NCBI GenBank assembly: GCA_947577075.1
Contig: CANPTW010000001.1
Coordinates: 62,001-126,000 of the forward strand
From: an uncultured Oscillibacter sp.
GTDB lineage: Bacteria; Bacillota; Clostridia; Oscillospirales; Oscillospiraceae
Direction of reading: 5' to 3'
Length of the DNA stretch: 64,000 nt
A program made the position numbers and the translations under genes. Below are positions 1 through 8,452 of the stretch, in pieces (the first letter of the stretch is position 1; each line of letters starts with the position of its first letter). The notes under the pieces were generated by a model. That model was not told where the DNA came from, ran no database searches, and was given only the letters and a program-made list of their open reading frames with translations.

Positions 1-139
1 GCTCCTCCTGGTCAAAGACCCGGCCCGCGTAGCCGATCCGGTCCCCGGGGTGAAAGGCGGAGCCGCCGCCGAAGCGCGCCCGGTAGTACTCCTCCGTCAA
101 AGCCAGGATTTTTTCCTGAACGGTTTGTGCGTTATCCAT
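1..139 (-). CDS. rfbH: CDP-4-keto-6-deoxy-D-glucose 3-dehydrase (RfbH-like), 5' end only
   Basis: Only about the first 46 codons lie in the window; the gene runs off the left edge. The visible N-terminus (an ILALTEEYY stretch, then a GDRIGYAGRVFDQEE stretch) resembles the start of RfbH/DdhC, the PLP and Fe-S enzyme that makes CDP-3,6-dideoxyhexose precursors. Two ATGs lie back to back at 142 and 139; a GAGGA site is 6 bases from the second, which I chose. It follows rfbF by 25 bases, consistent with one CDP-sugar operon, although rfbG, often found between them, is absent here. The family call rests on little sequence. Confidence 0.6.
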   Translation of the reverse strand, partial: MDNAQTVQEKILALTEEYYRARFGGGSAFHPGDRIGYAGRVFDQEE

Positions 140-164
140 CATCGTTCCTCTCCATGCCGGGGAA

Positions 165-944
165 TTACCAGACCTTCCAGGGGGCCCGGCGGCTCTCCCA
201 CAGATGCTCCAGCACGCTCCGGTCCCGCTGGGTGTCCATGCACTGCCAGAAGCCGTGGTGCTTGTAGATGCCCAGCCTGCCCTCCCGGGCCAAGGTTTCC
301 ATGGGCGCCCGCTCCAGGATGCAGGACTCTTCCTCGCTCAAATACCGGAAGACCTCCGGTTCCATCACCATAAAGCCGCCGTTGATCCAGCCGCCGTCCT
401 CCTTGGCCTTCTCGCGGAAGCCGGCCACCGTCAGTCCCGAGGCGTCCAGGTCCAGCACGCCGAAGCGCCCCCCGGGCTGGATGCCCGTCAAGGTCACGGT
501 CTTGCCGGAGGAGCGGTGCTGCTCCAGCAGGGCTCCAAGGTCCACGCTGCCGACCCCGTCGCCGTAGGTCAGCATGAAGGGCTCGTTCCCAATGTATTTC
601 TGCACCCGCTTGACCCGGCCCCCGGTCTGCGTGTTCAGCCCGGTGTCCACCAGGGTCACCCGCCAGGGCTCCGCCACGTTTTCGTGGACGGTCATCCGGT
701 TTTCCGCCGAAAAATCAAAGGTCACGTCCGAGCGGTACAGGTAATAATCCGCAAAATACTCCTTGATCAAATGCCCCTTGTAGCCGCAGCATATGATGAA
801 ATCGTGAAAGCCGAAGCTGGAGTAATACTTCATAATATGCCAGAGAATGGGCTGTTCCCCGATGGTGACCATGGGCTTGGGTTTCAGGTGGCTTTCCTCG
901 CTGATGCGGGTTCCGAAGCCTCCCGCCAGAATCACGACTTTCAT
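165..944 (-). CDS. rfbF: Glucose-1-phosphate cytidylyltransferase
   Basis: Makes CDP-glucose from CTP and glucose-1-phosphate, the first step of CDP-deoxyhexose synthesis in the cytoplasm. The 259-residue protein starts with the nucleotidyltransferase loop LAGGFGTRISEES followed by KPKPMV, and carries the RfbF-typical GYKGHLIKEYF and GDGVGSVDL segments; the length is normal for the family. Its ATG overlaps the stop of the upstream glycosyltransferase by 4 bases (ATGA), so the two are translationally coupled. Together with the partial rfbH-like gene it suggests a CDP-dideoxysugar made for the glycosyltransferase upstream. Confidence 0.93.
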   Translation of the reverse strand: MKVVILAGGFGTRISEESHLKPKPMVTIGEQPILWHIMKYYSSFGFHDFIICCGYKGHLIKEYFADYYLYRSDVTFDFSAENRMTVHENVAEPWRVTLVDTGLNTQTGGRVKRVQKYIGNEPFMLTYGDGVGSVDLGALLEQHRSSGKTVTLTGIQPGGRFGVLDLDASGLTVAGFREKAKEDGGWINGGFMVMEPEVFRYLSEEESCILERAPMETLAREGRLGIYKHHGFWQCMDTQRDRSVLEHLWESRRAPWKVW

Positions 945-3070
945 GTGGGGTCCTCCTCCAGGAGGTGGGCAACCTTCTGATAAACCGGGCTGGCCTTCAG
1001 AGCTGCCACCGCCGGGTCCTCCGGCGAATAGGCGGACAGCAGCGCCCGCACCTTTTCCGCCAGCTCCTGAAGCTCGGAGCTGGGGGAGGGCGCCTGCAGC
1101 GCCGAGGTGTGCTCAATCAGGAATTCCACCATGTCCTTCATAGACGGGCAGGCGGCAAGGCCCGCCCGGAGGAAGCGCACATGCCCCAGCTGGTCCCCCG
1201 CCTCCAGGGCCTCAAACGCCTGGGCGCAGTACCAGCCGAAGCGGTGCATGGAGGGCAGAACATAGAGGTTCCCCTCCCGCAGGACCTCCGGCGCGTAGTA
1301 GCCGGAGATGAACGCCCGCTCCACCTTGGTGAAGATCCGGGCCAGCGTCATGGACTGTTCCGCGTCCTTCCAGTCACAGTGCTGCACCGCCAGCAGCGCC
1401 AGGGTCCGCGCCCAGGTCAGGGTCTGCCAGCTTCCGGCAAAGTCCTCGGAGGCGGTCTGCGTCAGGGTATTGCAGAGCACGGCCCAGTTCCTGGACAGGC
1501 GGGTGGCCACGTCCTCCAGATCCTCGAGATTCATGGGGTTTTTCTCCGGCGGGAACACCGCGCCCCAGCTCAACGCGTGGCTGAGGGCGGAGATTGGCAG
1601 CTCCGTCCACTTCTGCACCCGGTTCAGCAGGGCGTTCAGCTCGGCGGCGTCCGTGGTTTCCAGCATGGCGGCGGCCAGGCCGAAGGGGATCTGGTCCGCC
1701 AGCGGGAGGAAGACCGTGTACATGGGGCGGTGGAAATCCTCGCGCTTCCGCTCCCGTTCCCGGGAATCGGGCAGGAATGTGGACGCGCCCCGCAGGATGA
1801 AGGCGGCGCGGCGCTCATCCGCCCGCTTCTGGTTGGGGACAGGGCGGTTGATTCCCTCCCACAGGGCGGACGTCAGGCCGCTGGTGTCCACGTCGCTGCG
1901 GAGGTGCAGGTCAAGGAGCAGGTTGGTCAGGTTTTGGGTCTGCTCCACCGTCAGCTGGCTGAAATCCAGAGACATGGCGCCGTCCAGGGCTTTTCTGGGC
2001 TTTCCGTCCTCCAGATAGGCGACAGCTACCGCGTTGATGATGTTCCGCTCAAATTCCTCCCCCGAGTTGAGGAGGGAGCTGAACATCTGGCCGATGATGT
2101 CCCCCCGCCCGGCCCTGAGATCCTCATAGGCTTGGAGCGCCTTTCCGCCCAGGCTGATGCAGCGGGCGTAGTTCTTGCTCCCCAGGGCCTCTATGCAGGC
2201 AAAATAAGCCACGTCGATCCGGGTGAAATAGGACTCCGGGAACATCTCCTCCGCCAGGGCGGTCCACTCCTCCAGCTCCGGAAGCTTCTTGGTTGCGGCA
2301 GTCCGCACGGCATAGCGCAGAATCGGGGGGCCCATGCGCTCCCAGTTGGGGGCCTTTTCCCGCACCCGGTCCACCGCGCGGAACAGCCATTCCATATAAT
2401 CGGCTTCCTTCTGCCCGCTCTCGATGAACTGCAGAAGGCGGAGCAGCCGGTCCGGGGTTTCCGCCAGCTCTTCGCGGATCAGCTTTAGGTTGCGTTCCCG
2501 CTTTTCCCTGCCGGCCTCCTCGTTCATGCCCACATAGCCGTCGTGCTTGAAAACCACCTGGTTCAGCACGGTGGAACGGGGCGTCTGATCCTCCGGAAAA
2601 TCCCACTGTTCATGAATTGCGCCGGAGTAACGCTTGCCGGTGGCCATGCGGAGGAGCCGGATGGCCAGGAAGTCCGACCAGGGCCCATCCATCTCATAGG
2701 TTTGGTAGTTGCGGATCACCACCAGGCAGATGTCCTTGTGAACATTTTGGGGGTTATGGAGAAAATGCTCGATTTGGACAATATCCGGCTCCAGGTATTC
2801 GTCCGTGTCCACGGAGAGATACCAGTCGCCGGAGGCCCGCTCCATAACGGCGTTCCGGGCGGCCGCGAAATCGTTGATCCAGGGAAAATCAAAGACCACG
2901 TCCGCATACCGCTCGGCGACTTCCCGGCTCCCGTCGGCAGAGCCGGTGTCTGCCATAATCAGCTCACAGGGCACCGCGTCCCGAAGGGGCTGGAGCGCCT
3001 TCAGGCAGCGTTCAATACAGCGGATGTCGTCGCGGAAAATCATGCCGATGGTCAGCAGGGGTTTTTTCAT
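941..3070 (-). CDS. Large family 2 glycosyltransferase, probably flagellin or surface glycan
   Basis: A 709-residue protein with an N-terminal GT-A glycosyltransferase domain (about residues 1-230). It opens with TIGMIFRDDIRCIERCLKAL, has MADTGSADGS and the metal-binding SVDTDEYLEP (DxD) motif, and WINDFAAARNAVME. The remaining ~470 residues look helical and repeat-like (TPR-type by appearance) and match no family I can name. The ATG at 3070 has AAGGAGA 6 bases upstream; an in-frame ATG 27 bases earlier lacks such a site. It lies directly downstream of flagellin and overlaps rfbF by 4 bases. Flagellin is the likely acceptor by context only. Confidence 0.8.
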   Translation of the reverse strand: MKKPLLTIGMIFRDDIRCIERCLKALQPLRDAVPCELIMADTGSADGSREVAERYADVVFDFPWINDFAAARNAVMERASGDWYLSVDTDEYLEPDIVQIEHFLHNPQNVHKDICLVVIRNYQTYEMDGPWSDFLAIRLLRMATGKRYSGAIHEQWDFPEDQTPRSTVLNQVVFKHDGYVGMNEEAGREKRERNLKLIREELAETPDRLLRLLQFIESGQKEADYMEWLFRAVDRVREKAPNWERMGPPILRYAVRTAATKKLPELEEWTALAEEMFPESYFTRIDVAYFACIEALGSKNYARCISLGGKALQAYEDLRAGRGDIIGQMFSSLLNSGEEFERNIINAVAVAYLEDGKPRKALDGAMSLDFSQLTVEQTQNLTNLLLDLHLRSDVDTSGLTSALWEGINRPVPNQKRADERRAAFILRGASTFLPDSRERERKREDFHRPMYTVFLPLADQIPFGLAAAMLETTDAAELNALLNRVQKWTELPISALSHALSWGAVFPPEKNPMNLEDLEDVATRLSRNWAVLCNTLTQTASEDFAGSWQTLTWARTLALLAVQHCDWKDAEQSMTLARIFTKVERAFISGYYAPEVLREGNLYVLPSMHRFGWYCAQAFEALEAGDQLGHVRFLRAGLAACPSMKDMVEFLIEHTSALQAPSPSSELQELAEKVRALLSAYSPEDPAVAALKASPVYQKVAHLLEEDPT

Positions 3071-3143
3071 AATGCGTCTCCTTCCAGTTCTTTCCATGTT
3101 CTTGGGGGAACCTCCCGCCAGGCGGCTCTCCCAAAGACAGGGA

Positions 3144-3171
3144 AACGGGGCGGGCTGGAGCCCGCCCCGTT
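3144..3171 (-). terminator. Hairpin between flagellin and the glycosyltransferase operon
   Basis: A 13-bp perfect GC-rich inverted repeat (AACGGGGCGGGCT and its complement) starts about 45 bases after the flagellin stop. Only a short T stretch follows on the minus strand, so it probably protects the flagellin message or terminates partially, allowing low read-through into the glycosyltransferase genes. Confidence 0.6.
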
Positions 3172-3214
3172 CTTGGGTCTATCCGGTTTTGCCGAAAATT
3201 CAGCGTCAGGCTGA

Positions 3215-5449
3215 TTAGCCCAGCAGCTGCAGCACGCCCTGAGGAACAGCATTCGCCTGGGCCAGCATCGCCTGAGCGGACTGGATCAGGATGTTGTTCT
3301 TGGTGTAGCTCATCATTTCTTCCGCAATATCGGTGTCGCGGATGGTGGACTCGGCGTCCTGGATGTTCTCGGTCATGACGCTCAGGTTGTTGGCAGTGTG
3401 CTCCAGGCGGTTCTGGACAGCGCCCAGGTCGCCGCGGGTGGAGGACACGCTGTTGATGGCGTCCTTAATGGTCTGAATCGCAGCCTTGGCAGACTCGGGA
3501 TCGGAGATCTTCAGATCCGCAATGCCCAGAGCGGAGGTGTGCATATCCTTCACGCCGACGGCCAGCTGGTTGAAGTCGTCGCTGGTGTCGCCGATCTGGA
3601 GCATCAGGCCCTTGCCGTTGACGGCGCTGCCGGCCAGCTCGATCTTGGCGGCCACGCGGTCTTCCTTCGCGGTGGTGGCGGCGATGTCCTTGGAAACCAG
3701 GGTCATCTTGTTGCCGTCGATCTGGAAGTCGAAGCGGTTGGCCAGCTCGGTATTGATGGCAGTCTTCAGGTCCTCCAGCACGTTGCCGGTCTGATAGGAA
3801 GCAATCTGACCCTCAATGCCGTACTTCTTCAGGTCCACTTCCACGTTGCCCTTGGTGGCAACGCCTTCTCCGTCGGTGAACTCGAAGGTCACGCCGTCCA
3901 CGGTGATGGTGTCGCCGACCTTCAGCTTGGTGACGTCCAAGGTGAAGGAAGCGCTGGCGGCCTGCTCGGCCCGGATGCCGGAGAACTGGGCCATTACGTT
4001 GGCCTCGCCCTTCATGCTGCACAGGTCGCCGTTGGTCGCACCGCCGATGGTGTTGCCGGCGGTCTCGTCCTTATAGGTGGACAGGGACTGGAAGGTCAGG
4101 GTGCCCACGCTGCCCTCGATGGGCTCCTTACCGACGGTCCAAAGGGCGCCGCTGCCGCTGGTGGCGTTGCCGATGGTGTTGTCGATCTTACTCAGAGCCA
4201 TCGCCAGCTTGTCGGCGTTGGAGTAGTCCTCGGGGTCTTTGAGAATTTCGGACAGGTCGATCTCAACCTCAGAGCCGGTAGCGCCCGCGCCGTTGGCGGT
4301 CATCTTGAAGGCATAGGTCTTGTTGCCGACCACCAGCTTGTCGCCGTCCTTCAGCTGGCTGAAGTCAATCGCCACTTCCGTACGGGCCTGGTGAGAGGAG
4401 CCGACGCCTTCGCCGACGGTGGTCATCTGGGCCTGCCAGTTGGTGTCGCCGGTCTTATTGGCAAGGGAGTTGCCGTTGACCTTCAGTCCAACCGTGAAGC
4501 TGGGGTCCACGATCTTGGCGTCGTTGCCCATGAAGTCCACCTGGGTGAAGTTGATGCTGTCTCCGCCGTCGGCCATCTTGTAGTAGTGCCCGTCGATCTT
4601 CACATAGGCGCCGGCGCCGGTGGAGATAGCGGCGTCCCAGGAAGCGGTGTCCGTCTTCACGCCGGTGGAGGGAGAAGAGGTAGCGCCGTTCGCGCTTTCG
4701 CCCGCGCTGGCGGTATTCACAGCCTTGCCGGCGGTGATCAGCTTGTCGACGATATCCGCCGCGGTGGAGATATTGTCGCCCGCAGTGACGGTATAGGTGA
4801 TCTGGGCGTCGCCCACGTTCAGGGTGATCGTGTCACCCACGGTGAAGCCCTGCAGAGCCACGTCGTCCAGGTTGACGCTGAAGGCCGCGTTGGTCTGGGA
4901 AATAGCCGCGCCGGGGCGGTCCTGAATGAAGGTGGTCTTAAAAGCGGGGGAAGCACCCTGAGCGGAATACTCATTGGTGGTGATCTCAGAGATGGCGCTG
5001 GCACCGGCGGAAGCGCGGTTGGCGTCCAGAGAGCCGTCCAGCAGCTTGATGCCGTTGAAGTTGGCGGAATCGGCAATACGGTTGATTTCGCTCTTCAGGG
5101 CGTCGACTTCCTTCTGGAGGTTGGCGCGGTCCACTTCGTTGTCATAGGTGCCGTTGGCGGACTGGGTGGCCAGGTAGTCCATGCGGTTGAGCATGTCCTG
5201 GATCTCCTGCATGGCGCCCTCGGCGGTCTTCACCAGGGAGATGCCGTCCTTGACGTTCTTGCTGGCGGCGTTCAGGCCGGTGATCTGGGCCCGCATCTTC
5301 TCGGAAATAGCCAGACCCGCGGCGTCGTCGCCGGCGCGGTTGATCTTATAGCCGGAAGCCAGCTTTTCCAGGTTCTTGCTCAGCGCGGAGGTGTTGTTGT
5401 TGTAGTTGCGGTAGGCGTTCATCGCCATAATATTGTGCTGAATACGCAT
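3215..5449 (-). CDS. hag: Flagellin with enlarged central domain
   Basis: Filament subunit of 744 residues. The N-terminal D0/D1 region (about 1-150, MRIQHNIMAMNAYR then LEKLASGYKINRAGDDAAGLAISE) and the C-terminal D1/D0 region (about 640-744, ending QANAVPQGVLQLLG) are canonical. The ~490-residue middle is far longer than in B. subtilis Hag and holds at least three related beta modules marked by GDTITLNVGD, GDKLVVGNKTYAF and GDTITVDGVTFEF. No HExxH protease motif is present. AAGGAGA lies 7 bases before the ATG. The gene is expressed from a sigma-28 promoter through a ~190-base leader and is followed by a hairpin and glycosylation genes. Confidence 0.97.
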   Translation of the reverse strand: MRIQHNIMAMNAYRNYNNNTSALSKNLEKLASGYKINRAGDDAAGLAISEKMRAQITGLNAASKNVKDGISLVKTAEGAMQEIQDMLNRMDYLATQSANGTYDNEVDRANLQKEVDALKSEINRIADSANFNGIKLLDGSLDANRASAGASAISEITTNEYSAQGASPAFKTTFIQDRPGAAISQTNAAFSVNLDDVALQGFTVGDTITLNVGDAQITYTVTAGDNISTAADIVDKLITAGKAVNTASAGESANGATSSPSTGVKTDTASWDAAISTGAGAYVKIDGHYYKMADGGDSINFTQVDFMGNDAKIVDPSFTVGLKVNGNSLANKTGDTNWQAQMTTVGEGVGSSHQARTEVAIDFSQLKDGDKLVVGNKTYAFKMTANGAGATGSEVEIDLSEILKDPEDYSNADKLAMALSKIDNTIGNATSGSGALWTVGKEPIEGSVGTLTFQSLSTYKDETAGNTIGGATNGDLCSMKGEANVMAQFSGIRAEQAASASFTLDVTKLKVGDTITVDGVTFEFTDGEGVATKGNVEVDLKKYGIEGQIASYQTGNVLEDLKTAINTELANRFDFQIDGNKMTLVSKDIAATTAKEDRVAAKIELAGSAVNGKGLMLQIGDTSDDFNQLAVGVKDMHTSALGIADLKISDPESAKAAIQTIKDAINSVSSTRGDLGAVQNRLEHTANNLSVMTENIQDAESTIRDTDIAEEMMSYTKNNILIQSAQAMLAQANAVPQGVLQLLG

Positions 5450-5456
5450 AACTTAA

Positions 5457-5494
5457 TCTCCTTATCAATATGTCGGACGCGATCCTTGCGTCCG
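5457..5494 (-). promoter_or_regulatory. CsrA-type leader sites before flagellin
   Basis: On the transcript a perfect 7-bp stem (CGGACGC with GCGTCCG) presents the loop AAGGATC, containing GGA, about 10 bases before the flagellin Shine-Dalgarno AAGGAGA, which holds a second GGA. The B. subtilis hag leader has the same two-site arrangement for CsrA. CsrA itself is not in the window. Confidence 0.5.
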
Positions 5495-5645
5495 TCCGCG
5501 GGGTGGAGGCGGCCTGGAGTTCGGGCAACCGGCCGGACTGCCCGGGCCTTGCGCCGCCGGTACGGTATTTCAGCCGGCCGCGCGGACCGGGTGAAATCCA
5601 GGGGGACTGCGTCGGTTCAGCAGGCGCTGAAACCGTTCAATACCT

Positions 5646-5672
5646 TTATCGGCATGATTCTCCGCAAATTAA
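5646..5672 (-). promoter_or_regulatory. Sigma-28 (SigD) promoter of flagellin
   Basis: On the minus strand TTAA, 15 bases, then GCCGATAA, an exact sigma-28 -10 element. Transcription would start near 5639, leaving a ~190-base untranslated leader before the flagellin ATG. Confidence 0.8.
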
Positions 5673-5839
5673 GGGGTTCTGAAAAAATTTCGCAGGACAG
5701 TTTTGTACAGCCGCAGGCCCGGCGGAAACGGCCCCCGCCCAGGCGCGCCCAACCGGACCGCCCGCCGGGACACGGAGAGGGCGGAGCGCCGCAAAGCGCA
5801 GGAACCATGCCGAAGGCTCCCGCGGCGGGAGGACGGAGA

Positions 5840-5866
5840 GGGCGGCGGGGAATTCCCCCGCCGCCC
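5840..5866 (-). other. GC-rich hairpin after the NSS transporter gene
   Basis: An 11-bp inverted repeat (GGGCGGCGGGG and its complement around AATTC) begins 17 bases past the transporter stop. No T tract follows on the minus strand, so terminator function is uncertain. The rest of 5673-5882 shows nothing else recognisable. Confidence 0.4.
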
Positions 5867-5882
5867 CCTTGTCCGCGCAGCC

Positions 5883-7211
5883 TCAAAACGCCACTTTCTC
5901 AATCAGCGCCACCAGGCACAAAATCACGGCGCAGGGTACATAGACATACCGCCCAATGCTGTACCACCAGGCTCCGGGGGCCTTTTCCGCCCCCTTGTCC
6001 ACCTCGTCCATCAGGTCCTCCCGCCGCATGATCCAGAACCAGCTGGCCGCCCCCAGAGTGGCGCCGATGGGGATGATATAGATGGACACAATGTCCATCC
6101 AGGGGCCCCACTTGAAGATGGGCTCCATGTGCAGGCCGATGCCAAGGCACACCACACACAGCAAAACCAGCATCATCTTCCGGCTCAGCCTGGGGAACTT
6201 GTGGAGCAGCGACTCCCCCACCGCCTCGAACATATTCTGGAGGGAGCTGACCCCGGCGAAGATCATGGCCACGTACAGGATCACGGCAAAGAGCCGCCCC
6301 AAGGGGATGTCCTGCAGAATCCGGGGCAGGGTGACAAAGAGGAGGGAGGGCCCCGCCCCCACGTCCAGCCCGTAGGCGAAACAGGCGGGAATCATCACCA
6401 GGGCGGCCACCAGCGCGGCGATGGTGTCGAACAGGGCCGTCCGCTTGGCAAGCTTCGCCACGTCCTCCGCCGTGTCCAGATAAGCCCCGTAGACGATCAT
6501 GCCGCTTCCGGTGATGGACAGGGAGAAGAACGCCTGTCCCATCGCCCAGATCCACACCATGGGGTCCAGCAGCTCCTCCCACCGGGGGGAGAACATATAG
6601 CGGTAGCCCTCCGCCGCACCGGGGAGAAAGGCCACCCGCACCGCCAGAATCAAGAAGATCAGGAAAAACAGGGGCATCATGACCTTGTTGCTCTTTTCGA
6701 TGCTCCTGGCCCCCAGCAGCAGGGTCAGCAAGGTGCCCACCACCACCACGGCGTGAAAGGGAACGACGGAGTAATCCGCCAGGGAAAAGGACTCAAACCA
6801 AACGGCGGTGTCCGCCGTCATCAGCTCCCCGGTGAGGGAGCCGGCAAAGGCCTTCAGCACGTAGGCAATGATCACCGCGTAGCCCAGGGCAATGCACATG
6901 GACCCCGCCAGGGGGAGCCAGCCCAGAAGGCCCCCGACCTTCCCCAGGCTCTTCCTCCGGGTGCCCCAGGCCATCTCATAGGCCCCCAGGGTCCCCGTCC
7001 GGGCCCGCCGGCCCACGGCGTACTCCGCGGCCAGGCCCACCGTGCCGAACAGGGCGATGAACACCAGATAGGCGATGAGAAAGGCCCCGCCGCCATAACT
7101 GCCCATCTTGGCGGGAAACCCCCACACGTTGGCCATGCCCACCGCCGAGCCCACCGCCGACAGCACAAACCCCCACCGGCTGCTGAACCGCTTCTTCCCG
7201 TCTCCGCTCAT
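5883..7211 (-). CDS. Sodium:neurotransmitter symporter family (NSS) transporter
   Basis: A 442-residue membrane protein of the NSS/SNF family, which imports amino acids or related amines with sodium. The signature first helix is clear (SSRWGFVLSAVGSAVGMANV, then GFPAKMGSYGGGAF), followed by about ten more hydrophobic segments; the length suits the short bacterial 11-12-helix members. The ATG at 7211 has AAGGAGGAG 7 bases upstream, preferred over an in-frame ATG 33 bases earlier. The gene stands alone between the flagellin promoter and a structured intergenic region. The substrate cannot be told from sequence; tryptophan, tyrosine or leucine-type substrates are known in the family. Confidence 0.93.
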   Translation of the reverse strand: MSGDGKKRFSSRWGFVLSAVGSAVGMANVWGFPAKMGSYGGGAFLIAYLVFIALFGTVGLAAEYAVGRRARTGTLGAYEMAWGTRRKSLGKVGGLLGWLPLAGSMCIALGYAVIIAYVLKAFAGSLTGELMTADTAVWFESFSLADYSVVPFHAVVVVGTLLTLLLGARSIEKSNKVMMPLFFLIFLILAVRVAFLPGAAEGYRYMFSPRWEELLDPMVWIWAMGQAFFSLSITGSGMIVYGAYLDTAEDVAKLAKRTALFDTIAALVAALVMIPACFAYGLDVGAGPSLLFVTLPRILQDIPLGRLFAVILYVAMIFAGVSSLQNMFEAVGESLLHKFPRLSRKMMLVLLCVVCLGIGLHMEPIFKWGPWMDIVSIYIIPIGATLGAASWFWIMRREDLMDEVDKGAEKAPGAWWYSIGRYVYVPCAVILCLVALIEKVAF

Positions 7212-7363
7212 GAAACTGCTCCTCCTTTGTAATCCCGCCGGCAAAGCAGGCCCCTGCCCCCGCGGCGTTCTGCCGGCGGGCCGCAGCCCGGCGGCACGCC
7301 TCCGGCGCCGGGCCGCCTCACGCTCCGGCAGAAGCGGCCCCCGGCGCCGCAGACAGAACAGCG

Positions 7364-7412
7364 CCGCGCTGAAAAAGGCCCATGGAACGCTTTTCAGCCG
7401 CGCCGACTATAG
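7364..7412. repeat. Hairpin-plus-GACTATA module, degenerate copy of the repeat at 33166
   Basis: Contains CTTTTCAGCCGCGCCGACTATA, matching the right end of the 33166-33357 element at about 18 of 22 bases, and the same adjacent TGAAAA...TTTTCA hairpin. A second inverted repeat (AACAGGCG...CGCCTGTT) follows at 7410-7441. The other element end was not found, so this is probably a decayed or partial copy in the transporter leader. Confidence 0.5.
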
Positions 7413-7464
7413 AACAGGCGAGTCCGGCAAGGCCCGCCTGTTTTTGCATTTGCTGTTTTAAAGC

Positions 7465-7473
7465 ATTGTAGCA
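7465..7473 (-). promoter_or_regulatory. Extended -10 promoter for the NSS transporter
   Basis: Minus strand TGCTACAAT, an extended -10 (TGn TACAAT), about 250 bases before the transporter ATG. No good -35 lies 17 bases upstream. The leader would carry the hairpins at 7364-7441. Confidence 0.45.
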
Positions 7474-7504
7474 TAAGATTTCCAAAAAGGGAAGCCTTTT
7501 CCGG

Positions 7505-7540
7505 AAAAAACGCAAAAACCCGGCGGAATCCTCCGCCGGG
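7505..7540 (-). terminator. Rho-independent terminator of the holB-ricT-HAD operon
   Basis: Minus strand CCCGGCGGA, GGAT loop, TCCGCCGGG, then TTTTTGCGTTTTTT. It lies 20 bases past the HAD gene stop. Confidence 0.92.
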
Positions 7541-7559
7541 CTTTGAAAATCCGGATATT

Positions 7560-8405
7560 TCAGGAATACCGCCTGTCCAGAAACTCCACAACGTCTGCCA
7601 GAGCTCCTTCCGCGGCGTGGCGCACAAGCACGGCCCCGGAGTCCCGGACGGCAGGGGCGCAGTTCACCGGGGCAAAGCCCTGGGCCGCGGCCCGCAGCAT
7701 GGAAAGATCGTTGGCCTCGTCCCCGGCGCAGTAGACATGCTCCATGGAAATCCCCAGGCGGGCGGCCAGGCGGCGGACCATGCCGCCCTTGTTGGCGCCC
7801 TTGATGGTCATCTCCAGCAAATGGGAGACGGAGAAGATCAGCTCATAGTCCTCCGCCCAGCCCCGGGCGGTGAGAAAGGCCAGCACCTCCTCCAAAACTG
7901 CGTGTTCCGCCTCGAAGAGGAGCTTTCCCAGGGGCAGCGGCACCTCCGTCAGAGAGGGGGCCTCGGTAAGGGCCGCCTTGGTAATGCGCTCGTGCTGGCG
8001 GCTGATTTCGTTGGGGTGGACGGCGTGGATCACATTGTCGATGTGGTATGCCTCCACCGCCACGCTTGGGAAGCGGTCCAAGACGGCCTGCCCCCGCTCC
8101 CGGGCGGCGGCGTCCAGCATGGCGGTCTCCAGGTATTCGCCTTTCGCGAAGTCGTAAATAGCCGCGCCGTTGCAGACTACCCCCGGGGCGTTCATGGGAA
8201 CCATCTCCGCATAGTTGATAAACGCCGCCAGGGCCCGCCCCGTGGCAATGGCGAAGCGCCCCCCCTGGGCCATGAAGTATTCCAGCGCCTGCCGGTTCCG
8301 CTCCGGCAGAGGGGGCACCGGCGCGCCGGCGCGAAGAGCGTCCTCGGTGTACAGCAGCGTGTTGTCAAAATCGCTGGCCAGCAGCACGCCGTCAAATTTT
8401 CCCAT
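7560..8405 (-). CDS. Cof-type HAD-superfamily hydrolase
   Basis: A 281-residue cytosolic phosphatase of the Cof/YbjI class of HAD hydrolases. Motif I is ASDFDNTLL (nucleophile and acid aspartates), motif II is ATGRAL, and the C-terminal motifs are KGANKGGMVRRL (lysine) and GDEANDLSMLRAA (metal aspartates); the central cap is of the C2 type. AAAGGAG lies 7 bases before the ATG. It is the last gene of the holB-ricT operon (47-base gap, terminator after it). Likely substrates are sugar phosphates or nucleotides, not predictable further. Confidence 0.9.
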   Translation of the reverse strand: MGKFDGVLLASDFDNTLLYTEDALRAGAPVPPLPERNRQALEYFMAQGGRFAIATGRALAAFINYAEMVPMNAPGVVCNGAAIYDFAKGEYLETAMLDAAARERGQAVLDRFPSVAVEAYHIDNVIHAVHPNEISRQHERITKAALTEAPSLTEVPLPLGKLLFEAEHAVLEEVLAFLTARGWAEDYELIFSVSHLLEMTIKGANKGGMVRRLAARLGISMEHVYCAGDEANDLSMLRAAAQGFAPVNCAPAVRDSGAVLVRHAAEGALADVVEFLDRRYS

Positions 8406-8452
8406 GGTCCGGCTCCTTTCCTTCTTTAAAAGGGCTTCCGCCCGCGCCCGGC

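Noticed and set aside
3600-5000. Flagellinolysin-type protease domain in the large flagellin
   Set aside because: No HExxH motif occurs in the central region.
3398-6031. Long open frame antisense to flagellin (877 codons)
   Set aside because: High GC third-position bias opens antisense frames; the product is low-complexity Gly/Val/His-rich, lacks a ribosome site and overlaps a certain gene.
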